Source of the DNA: Clostridia bacterium
GTDB lineage: Bacteria > Bacillota > Clostridia > Monoglobales > Monoglobaceae
Assembly (NCBI GenBank): GCA_017546205.1
Contig: JAFYXJ010000011.1
Coordinates: forward strand, 1 to 58,152
Direction: 5' to 3'
Length of the DNA: 58,152 nucleotides
How positions within the stretch are numbered: position 1 is the stretch's first letter; each line of letters starts with the position of its first letter. Below, piece after piece: positions 52,660 to 58,152 of this stretch. The position numbers and the translations under genes were made by a program. The notes beneath the pieces were generated by a model. The model was not told the origin of the DNA and searched no databases. It saw only the letters and a program-made list of their open reading frames with translations.

Positions 52660-53715
52660 ATGTATCACTTATGGAACGGTAGCAACCCATTTCCAAAATG
52701 TGCAGAAATGAATATTCTTTCAGAGAGCAAATACGTGAATATTCATACGGCAATCGAGGGAGAATACCAATTTCTTCTGGGTTCTGCCATCATAAAGCAT
52801 AACGATGTTTTTCGTTCCTCATGGGGAAATTCTTTTCGGATGGAAAATGACAATAATACCATTCTTGCAGAAAAAATTTCCTCAGACGGCGGAGAGACAT
52901 GGACAGAGTACAAGAAGTTATCTCAAACTGACACAGGATTTGGAAGAAGCCACGGTGTGTATTTTGAGCATATGGGAAAACTGTATGCCTTTTGCCCGAA
53001 AGCAGAGTTTGACCGCGTAGATGCATATCCCGAATTAAAAATGGAGGCATATGTATTCAATAACGGCACTTGGGATAATTTAGGCATTGTCCTTGATGCG
53101 GATTTTTGGCCTATGTGCCAACCCATTCTTCTTGACAACGGGACTTTGGTAATGGCAGGCTTAAAAACCGACGACGCAAGAGCTGCCGTGGCATTATGCA
53201 ATGGAGCAAATCTAACCCAATGGGAAATGAAGGTGCTTCCCAACCGAAACCAGTACAAACATTGGGGAGAAACCACCATATTAAAGCAAGCAGATAAATT
53301 AATTGCCATTGTGCGGGCAGAGCTCGGCATAAATTGTGTATTGGTCAGCGAAAGTTATGATAATGGGAAAACATGGTCAGATTTAGAAAAAAGTAATTTC
53401 CCTATTGCACTCAGCAAAATGTATGCCGGTGTATTGGATGACGGAACAAATTATCTTATTTTTAATCCAATGGGAGAGGGTGCAGACATCAATGCCCGTG
53501 ATGCCCTGTGTATTGCCGTTGGGAAGGATCTGTTCGAGCGTGTGTACATCATTCGGCATGGTTTTGAGACAAAACCTAGATTCTGGGGCAATAATGAATG
53601 GTGCTATCCCTATGCGTATGAGGATAGAGAAACCGGAAAGTTGTATGTTGTGTATGCAAAAAATAAAGAAGATTGCGAACTTGCAATCATCCCTACCCAC
53701 GTATTATTTGAGTAA
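52660..53715 (+). CDS. Sialidase-superfamily (BNR-repeat) protein
   Basis: A 351-residue protein with at least two Asp-boxes of the six-bladed sialidase propeller (SSDGGETWTEYKK at about residues 67-79, SYDNGKTWSDLEK near 229-241). No signal peptide or membrane helix, so it is expected inside the cell. The usual sialidase arginine triad cannot be confirmed by eye. It may act on an oligosaccharide or lactone taken up by the cell. Co-transcribed with the aldolase upstream; AAAGGAG ribosome site. Confidence 0.82.
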   Translation: MYHLWNGSNPFPKCAEMNILSESKYVNIHTAIEGEYQFLLGSAIIKHNDVFRSSWGNSFRMENDNNTILAEKISSDGGETWTEYKKLSQTDTGFGRSHGVYFEHMGKLYAFCPKAEFDRVDAYPELKMEAYVFNNGTWDNLGIVLDADFWPMCQPILLDNGTLVMAGLKTDDARAAVALCNGANLTQWEMKVLPNRNQYKHWGETTILKQADKLIAIVRAELGINCVLVSESYDNGKTWSDLEKSNFPIALSKMYAGVLDDGTNYLIFNPMGEGADINARDALCIAVGKDLFERVYIIRHGFETKPRFWGNNEWCYPYAYEDRETGKLYVVYAKNKEDCELAIIPTHVLFE

Positions 53716-53717
53716 CG

Positions 53718-53756
53718 CCAAAAGAAAAAGACGCCTTAGGCGTCTTTTTCTTTTGG
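53718..53756. terminator. Terminator of the sialidase-fold gene, overlapping the tRNA-Tyr 3' end
   Basis: An 18-bp perfect stem with loop TTA (arms 53718-53735 and 53739-53756). The distal arm ends in the bases that encode the CCA end of tRNA-Tyr on the other strand (53754-53756). It can end transcription in both directions. Confidence 0.88.
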
Positions 53757-53838
53757 TGGAGGGAGATGGATTCGAACCATCGAAGCAAGATGCAACAGAT
53801 TTACAGTCTGCCCCCTTTGGCCACTCGGGAACCCCTCC
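53754..53838 (-). tRNA. tRNA-Tyr (GUA), CCA encoded
   Basis: On the minus strand the acceptor arms GGAGGGG / TCCCTCC close the cloverleaf, with anticodon loop CTGTAAA (GUA), a long class II variable arm (about GCATCTTGCTTC) and T-loop GGTTCGAATCC. Mature tRNA is 82 bases from 53838 to 53757, then CCA at 53756-53754. Confidence 0.95.
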
Positions 53839-53875
53839 ATATTTACTTTCCTGTCCGCTTCACAGCGACTTACAT

Positions 53876-53904
53876 ATTTTATCACGGTAATCTGAGTTTG
53901 TCAA
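53876..53904 (-). promoter_or_regulatory. Promoter of tRNA-Tyr
   Basis: On the minus strand TTGACA (complement of 53899-53904), 17 bases, TAAAAT (complement of 53876-53881). The intergenic region to argH is otherwise plain AT-rich sequence. Confidence 0.82.
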
Positions 53905-53954
53905 GCCTTTTTTTCTAAAATTTAAAACTTTTTCTCATTTTTTCAAAGATTCGG

Positions 53955-53983
53955 TTGACCATCACTCGTCTTCGTGGTATACT
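53955..53983 (+). promoter_or_regulatory. Promoter of argH
   Basis: TTGACC (53955-53960), 17 bases, TATACT (53978-53983), 36 bases before the argH ATG. Confidence 0.85.
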
Positions 53984-54019
53984 GGTAAAGAATTACACCA
54001 TCGAAAGGATGTATCGTTT

Positions 54020-55399
54020 ATGGCAAAACTTTGGGGCGGCCGTTTTTCCAAGGCTACCGATACACAGGTTGACGATTTCAATTCCTCCATCCGTTTTGAT
54101 GCCAGAATGTATGCACAGGACATTGAAGGCAGTCAGGCACATGCCCGCATGTTGGGCAAGCAGGGAATTATTCCTGAAGCAGATGCGGCATTGATTGTAA
54201 AAACGTTGGGCGAGATTCGTCAGGATATCGAAGATGGCAAAGTTGAATTTTTAATTGATGCCGAAGATATCCATATGAATATAGAAACTATTTTAATTTC
54301 ACGCATCGGAAATGTGGGCAAACGACTCCATACCGGAAGAAGCCGGAACGACCAGGTGGCACTGGATATCCGGATGTATCTCCGCCACGAGATTGACACC
54401 ATTCAGGCTGAGGTTAAGGCGCTTCGCACCACCTTGCTTTCTCTGGCTTCGGAACATCTTGCTACCATTATGCCGGGGTACACCCACCTGCAAAAGGCAC
54501 AGCCTATCACCCTGGCCCATCACCTGATGGCATACTATGAAATGTTCCATCGTGACGGATCCCGTCTGGATGATTGCCGGAAACGGCTGAATATCATGCC
54601 TCTGGGAAGCGGTGCTCTTGCCGGAACTACCTACCCTTTGGATAGAGATTTCGTGGCAGAACAGTTGAATTTTGACGGTATTACCCAAAACAGTCTTGAC
54701 GGGGTTTCCGATCGGGACTTCGTCTGCGAACTGGCATTTGATTTATCCTTGATTATGACTCATTTGAGCCGGTTTTCTGAGGAAATCATTCTCTGGAGTT
54801 CTCATGAATTCAGTTTTATTGATCTGGACGACGCTTACAGCACCGGATCCAGCATTATGCCCCAGAAAAAGAACCCCGATGTGGCAGAACTGGTACGAGG
54901 AAAAACCGGGCGGGTGTATGGTTCTTTGAGCGGACTTCTTACCATGCTGAAGGGCCTTCCTCTTGCCTACAACAAAGATATGCAGGAAGATAAAGAACAG
55001 ATTTTTGATGCCATTGACACGGTAAAAATGTGTCTCCCGGTATTTAGAAATATGATTGCCACCATGACTGTGCGGAAGGATCGGATGCTAAGTGGTGCCA
55101 AAGGCGGATTTACCAATGCGACCGATGTGGCGGACTATCTGGTCAAGCATGGGCTTCCTTTCCGTGATGCTCATAGTGTGGTAGGAAGAATGGTTGCCTA
55201 CTGCATCGAAAAAGATACTGTAATTGACGCCCTTTCCATGGAAGAAATGCAGGAATTCTCTCCTTTGATTCAGGAGGATATTTATGATGCAATTTCCCTG
55301 ACCACCTGTGTCAATGAACGAAAACTCGTAGGTGGACCTGCTATGGAAACCATGCAGAATATTATAAAGCGATATCAAAACGAAGATGCTGAAGCATAA
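54020..55399 (+). CDS. argH: Argininosuccinate lyase
   Basis: A 459-residue member of the fumarase/aspartase family. It begins [21 protein letters not shown] and has [46 protein letters not shown] and the signature [20 protein letters not shown]. It splits argininosuccinate into arginine and fumarate. It stands alone with its own promoter. argG is not in the window. Its stop codon lies inside the loop of the terminator. Confidence 0.97.
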   Translation: MAKLWGGRFSKATDTQVDDFNSSIRFDARMYAQDIEGSQAHARMLGKQGIIPEADAALIVKTLGEIRQDIEDGKVEFLIDAEDIHMNIETILISRIGNVGKRLHTGRSRNDQVALDIRMYLRHEIDTIQAEVKALRTTLLSLASEHLATIMPGYTHLQKAQPITLAHHLMAYYEMFHRDGSRLDDCRKRLNIMPLGSGALAGTTYPLDRDFVAEQLNFDGITQNSLDGVSDRDFVCELAFDLSLIMTHLSRFSEEIILWSSHEFSFIDLDDAYSTGSSIMPQKKNPDVAELVRGKTGRVYGSLSGLLTMLKGLPLAYNKDMQEDKEQIFDAIDTVKMCLPVFRNMIATMTVRKDRMLSGAKGGFTNATDVADYLVKHGLPFRDAHSVVGRMVAYCIEKDTVIDALSMEEMQEFSPLIQEDIYDAISLTTCVNERKLVGGPAMETMQNIIKRYQNEDAEA

Positions 55400-55418
55400 C
55401 GCTTCAGCATCTTTTTTT
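55384..55418 (+). terminator. Terminator overlapping the argH stop codon
   Basis: Stem AGATGCTGAAGC (55384-55395) / GCTTCAGCATCT (55401-55412) with loop ATAAC; the TAA stop (55397-55399) is in the loop. Then TTTTTT. Confidence 0.88.
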
Positions 55419-56220
55419 ATACATTTTTTGCCCAGGCTACTGCCTGCTCAACCCATTTTGCAATGGCAGGATTGCACCATTTTTCCGTATCGCACTTGGT
55501 AATTTCGTTCCCCAGTGCAACCCCGTGGGGCGCATCGGGATAAATATGCAATTCAAAGGTAATTCCTTTGCTTGCCAATGCATCGGCAAGCACCAAAGAG
55601 TTCTTTACATGAACGCATTGATCATTGGAGGTATGCATAATGTATGCCGGACTGGATTCCTCACAAATGACATTTTCAATGCTGACTGCATCCAACTGTT
55701 CTCTGGTGGGATTTTCCGTCTTCAATAGGTTCTGAAAACTTCCCGCATGCCGGAATTCCTTACCGGAAATCACCGGATAAATCAGCATCATACCGGCAGG
55801 CTTGTTGTAGCCGTAAGGCATAGGCGCTGCTTGATAGACTTCTTCCCGATTCCACATAGTACCAAGGGTCGCCGCCAGATGCCCTCCGGCAGAAAAGCCT
55901 ACCGTAAACACCCTATCCGGATTGATGTTATATCGTTCTGCATGGTCTTTGATATATTTCATAGCCTTAGACGCCTGAATCAAATGATCTGGGAACTTCG
56001 CCTTTTCCACCGAGTAATGAAGTACAAAAGCATTGTAGCCGTAAGGCATAAACGCCATGGCAATTGGCTCGCCCTCCCGATCGGCACAAACATTGGTATA
56101 ACCGCCACCGGGAATAACCAAAATGGCGTTTCTTACAAAATCGCCAACTTTTTCCGCAGCAAAAACCTCCAGAAATGCACCCGTATGTTCCTCTTCCAAC
56201 CAGATTTTTTCATAAATCAT
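55417..56220 (-). CDS. Alpha/beta hydrolase, acetylesterase-like
   Basis: A 267-residue protein without signal peptide. Oxyanion region VIPGGGYTNVCADREGEPIA, nucleophile GFSAGGHLAATLG (Ser), acid Asp in HTSNDQCVHVKNS, and His in YPDAPHGVALG. It resembles carbohydrate acetylesterases that remove acetyl groups from plant sugars. Ribosome site AAAGGAGGAG and a perfect promoter upstream. Substrate unknown. Confidence 0.87.
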   Translation of the reverse strand: MIYEKIWLEEEHTGAFLEVFAAEKVGDFVRNAILVIPGGGYTNVCADREGEPIAMAFMPYGYNAFVLHYSVEKAKFPDHLIQASKAMKYIKDHAERYNINPDRVFTVGFSAGGHLAATLGTMWNREEVYQAAPMPYGYNKPAGMMLIYPVISGKEFRHAGSFQNLLKTENPTREQLDAVSIENVICEESSPAYIMHTSNDQCVHVKNSLVLADALASKGITFELHIYPDAPHGVALGNEITKCDTEKWCNPAIAKWVEQAVAWAKNV

Positions 56221-56246
56221 CTTCCGTCTCCTCCTTTGTTACGCAC

Positions 56247-56275
56247 ACTATATCACAGGCTATTTTCAATGTCAA
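56247..56275 (-). promoter_or_regulatory. Promoter of the esterase gene
   Basis: On the minus strand TTGACA (complement of 56270-56275), 17 bases, TATAGT (complement of 56247-56252). Confidence 0.85.
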
Positions 56276-56310
56276 TGGATTTTGCAAAAAAGATACTAAA
56301 TATAAAAATA

Positions 56311-56330
56311 AGCTTTGCAAAAGCAAAGCT
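56311..56330. repeat. Short hairpin AGCTTTGC-AAAA-GCAAAGCT
   Basis: A perfect eight-bp stem in the AT-rich gap between the esterase and GGDEF genes. It may end minus-strand transcription from the GGDEF gene, but no T-run follows. Confidence 0.4.
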
Positions 56331-56437
56331 ACCTTAACTTCTTCCCTATTCACTATTACTTTCCAAAAATCGGCATCCCTCTGTCGAAGAATGTCGATTT
56401 TAGGTTTTCCCGCTCATAGCAGATGCAGTATGTGCAT

Positions 56438-57037
56438 TCATCCGTTAACTTTATTCGATTCTTGTTCTCTCTTTTTAAATGTTTTAACCGCATAAAGCAT
56501 TTCATCAGCATCCGCAAACGATGATTTAACATTATTTTCTATAACTGAATAACCCATTGAGACTTTAACCTCGCCACCAGCCTTGAAAACTTCTCTAAAT
56601 TTAAACAGTGAATCTGTCAGTTGCTTCCTGCTTATATTTTTTGCTATAACTGAAAACTCATCTCCACCTATGCGATATACGGTGTATTCCTTCGAAGAAA
56701 AAACCGATAACAATTTTTTTGCAATCAACCGCAAGACTCTATCGCCTTCAAGGTGTCCCTTTGTATCATTAATGTTCTTGAAATTATCAATATCAAAAAT
56801 AATAATCCAACAGTTTTCTTTTGTTGTAGAATTTTCAATTTCCAGTACATCCCTGTTGTATGCATTTCTATTATATATGCCTGTCAATTCATCATTGAAA
56901 GCAAGAATGTACCAGTTTTCTGCATCATCAAATTTATGTAGTTCCTTTATATATGTATGATTTTTATACGTAACAGTTAATAAACTAACAGTCAACAAAA
57001 TAATTATAAAAACCGCTAAAATCAATAATATCTCCAT
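56438..57037 (-). CDS. Short membrane-anchored diguanylate cyclase (GGDEF)
   Basis: A 199-residue protein. One N-terminal helix (ILLILAVFIIILLTVSLLTV) is followed by a GGDEF domain: NDELTGIYNRNAYNRDV, IIIFDIDNFKNINDTKGHLEGDRVL, and an intact RIGGDEFSVIA active site. The RxxD inhibitory site five residues upstream is absent. It lacks any sensor domain, so input is unclear. Codons are AT-rich compared with the rest of the window. AAGGGTGAG ribosome site. Not linked to other c-di-GMP genes here. Confidence 0.87.
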   Translation of the reverse strand: MEILLILAVFIIILLTVSLLTVTYKNHTYIKELHKFDDAENWYILAFNDELTGIYNRNAYNRDVLEIENSTTKENCWIIIFDIDNFKNINDTKGHLEGDRVLRLIAKKLLSVFSSKEYTVYRIGGDEFSVIAKNISRKQLTDSLFKFREVFKAGGEVKVSMGYSVIENNVKSSFADADEMLYAVKTFKKREQESNKVNG

Positions 57038-57401
57038 GTGCTCACCCTTAGTTGAATAATTAGCTTTATAAGTATATATCTATAACAAATTATTGTCAAT
57101 ATGTTGTTTAACCAAAAAATAGTCAGAGTCAAACAATGTTATGGTAAAAAGGTGATAAGAACGCTTATAACCAGCAAAAAGTCACTTTCCCTTATTAACT
57201 ATGACTACCAAAAAATCGACCCATGTCCGTTTGCAACATCAATTCAATTGTGCTGTCAAGCGACTTGCTGGCTCGTTGGCTCGATTTCATCTAAAAGAAA
57301 AACACAAAAGGGTACGCAAAGCTTACCCTTTTGTGTTTGGAAGAGCCAAATGATTCAGATGCAGTGTATGTAAAAGTTCGACTCTCTATTTTTGGATCAT
57401 T
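57038..57401. other. AT-rich intergenic stretch with repeat-like blocks and a hairpin
   Basis: No supportable gene. A 90-codon frame (57101-57373) has no ribosome site and its sequence looks random. The stretch holds a strong hairpin (57300-57338) and two short blocks (57187-57218, 57356-57371) that resemble blocks left of the GGDEF gene (56342-56372, 56420-56433). Confidence 0.5.
57300..57338. terminator. Terminator-like hairpin in the AT-rich end
   Basis: A 15-bp stem, AAACACAAAAGGGTA (57300-57314) / TACCCTTTTGTGTTT (57324-57338). It follows the 106-residue minus-strand gene and could terminate it. Confidence 0.7.
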
Positions 57402-57722
57402 TTACTTGAAAGCTCTGTTATAAAGATTTACAATTTCAACAAATACCTCTTCAGACAGTTTTTTCCCATCAAAATCACTCGAAAAATCAATTTCAAACTG
57501 ATGACCTGCATCGCAATAAATGCAAACAACCCACCTAGTATTAGATTTAAAATATAATGATACCTGGTGGATTTCTTTATCCTTTATATATTTCAAATTT
57601 TCATCATCAAAATAATATAAAGCGTCTTTTAAAATAATAACTTTATTATCCTTAGCATTTAAATTCCATGTTATAATTCTACATAATTCATCATCTAAAA
57701 ACAATTTTTCGTATTCAATCAT
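57402..57722 (-). CDS. Small protein of unknown function
   Basis: A 106-residue acidic protein with no known domain. It has IIILKDALYYFDDENL and RWVVCIYCDAGHQFEIDFSSDFD, suggesting a compact beta-rich fold. The ribosome site (TAGGAGGAACA) is strong, and the terminator-like hairpin follows. AT-rich like its neighbours. It lies 84 bases downstream of the 58-residue gene on the same strand and may share its message. Small size and island context leave an immunity-like role possible but unsupported. Confidence 0.7.
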   Translation of the reverse strand: MIEYEKLFLDDELCRIITWNLNAKDNKVIILKDALYYFDDENLKYIKDKEIHQVSLYFKSNTRWVVCIYCDAGHQFEIDFSSDFDGKKLSEEVFVEIVNLYNRAFK

Positions 57723-57806
57723 TGTTCCTCCTACATTAAAACACTACACATAAAAATCCTTTAGTCTCATAATAAACCGCTTAAACTATATATATTATAA
57801 GATATT

Positions 57807-57983
57807 TTAAACATAATAGCGAAACTTCTTAATCAAATATTCAACATCTGAATCACTAAGACCATATTTTGACACCATTTCAGCTTGAACATTTCTTAAA
57901 ATTTCTTTTGCCCTATCCTTGTCTGTCATATCGTTTGCCGTCTTAATAACAGAAAGATATTTATTATAACTTGATGAATCCAT
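57807..57983 (-). CDS. 58-residue protein of unknown function, divergent from an XRE regulator
   Basis: An ATG at 57983 follows AAGGAGG by seven bases. The protein begins MDSSSYNKYLSVIK, is mostly helical and charged (TDKDRAKEILRNVQAEM) and ends YLIKKFRYYV. No known domain. It is too short for default calling, but a consensus promoter with operator-like repeats sits just upstream, which supports a real gene repressed by the divergent regulator. Confidence 0.72.
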   Translation of the reverse strand: MDSSSYNKYLSVIKTANDMTDKDRAKEILRNVQAEMVSKYGLSDSDVEYLIKKFRYYV

Positions 57984-58008
57984 TTCATTTCCTCCTTGTT
58001 TAATTCCA

Positions 58009-58047
58009 AATTAGAATTTTATTATATTATAATTCTAATTCAGAATT
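58009..58047. repeat. Operator-like AATTCTAATT repeats in the divergent promoter
   Basis: AATTAGAATT (58009-58018), its inverted copy AATTCTAATT (58031-58040), and an overlapping AATTCAGAATT (58037-58047). The last two fill the spacer between -35 and -10 of the minus-strand promoter. Confidence 0.65.
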
Positions 58048-58054
58048 ATGTCAA
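58026..58054 (-). promoter_or_regulatory. Consensus promoter of the 58-residue gene
   Basis: On the minus strand TTGACA (complement of 58049-58054), 17 bases, TATAAT (complement of 58026-58031). Confidence 0.88.
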
Positions 58055-58106
58055 TACTTTTTAGTAATATAATAAAGAAAATATTCTAAAAAGGAATTAT
58101 AACTTT

Positions 58107-58152
58107 ATGAAAATACGAAAACAAACATATGGTAACAAGAATTTAGTTGGTA
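58107..58152 (+). CDS. Probable XRE-family regulator, N-terminal start only
   Basis: An ATG at 58107 follows AAGGA. The 15 visible residues MKIRKQTYGNKNLVG match the usual lead-in of XRE helix-turn-helix proteins, where NLVGxxIxxLR follows. The gene runs off the right edge, so the domain itself is not seen. Operator-like repeats lie between it and the divergent 58-residue gene. The assignment rests on the short start only. Confidence 0.5.
   Translation, partial: MKIRKQTYGNKNLVG

Noticed and set aside
57101..57373. A 90-codon frame in the AT-rich gap
   Set aside because: No ribosome site, low-complexity composition, and it reads through a strong hairpin.
1..58152. Insertion sequences or prophage within the window
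   Set aside because: No transposase, integrase or phage structural gene was recognised; only the right end has an accessory look.

Overview
The window looks like the chromosome of an anaerobic, spore-forming Clostridia bacterium, probably a gut Firmicute. The evidence is spmA-spmB, a mother-cell type promoter, a single-chain class II glycyl-tRNA synthetase, addB, ricT, an FMN riboswitch ahead of ribU, a glycyl-radical enzyme with its activase, strong AGGAGG ribosome sites, and frequent TTGACA-17-TATAAT promoters. Base composition is moderate over most of the window but clearly AT-rich after about 56.3 kb.

Layout. 1-4.4 kb: the end of ppdK, then an IclR regulator, a compact glycyl-radical enzyme and its activating enzyme in one overlapping operon. 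4.4-7.1 kb: RNase P RNA and serC-serA, all on the minus strand. 7.2-12.6 kb: a glycosyltransferase fused to a CsaB-type pyruvyltransferase, a small unknown protein, a VanW protein, and an FMN riboswitch with ribU. 12.6-16.1 kb: glyS-holB-ricT (minus). 16.2-20.5 kb: spmA-spmB, ftsK/spoIIIE and HU. 20.6-25.4 kb: the minus operon argD-argF-GNAT-asnS-TPR. 25.5-28.5 kb: an amino-sugar operon made of a HTH-GlmM fusion, a left-handed beta-helix acyltransferase and nagB. 28.7-37.3 kb: a Na/Pi symporter, dtd, two EamA transporters, a HTH-PfkB kinase fusion with D-lyxose isomerase, an MFS carrier and an SPFH protein. 37.4-40.7 kb: a sugar-ABC ATPase and argC-argB. 40.7-45.6 kb: addB, a RluA synthase, two tiny cysteine-rich peptides behind a sigma-K-like promoter, and a TSCPD protein. 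45.6-49.7 kb: a phosphatase and rhaB-rhaA-rhaD. 49.9-53.7 kb: a FadR-type regulator, two DHDPS-family aldolases and a sialidase-fold protein. 53.7-56.2 kb: tRNA-Tyr, argH and an esterase. 56.3-58.2 kb: an AT-rich accessory end with a GGDEF protein, two small unknown genes and the start of an XRE regulator.

How the genes connect. Arginine synthesis is split over three unlinked places (argDF, argCB, argH). Sugar metabolism is a strong theme: rhamnose (rhaBAD), lyxose/mannose (isomerase and kinase), amino sugars (glmM, acyltransferase, nagB), a multi-system ABC ATPase, and an aldolase/sialidase-like pair that shares a 21-base operator-like element.

Most notable points: two independent fusions of an XRE-type DNA-binding domain to a sugar enzyme (GlmM and PfkB), the first with two dyad elements at its own promoter; the tandem cysteine-rich micropeptides with a spore-type promoter; the shared element in front of both aldolases; a 680-residue glycyl-radical enzyme of unassigned substrate; the glycosyltransferase-CsaB fusion; and the divergent XRE/58-residue gene pair, whose operator-like repeats fill the spacer of a consensus promoter.
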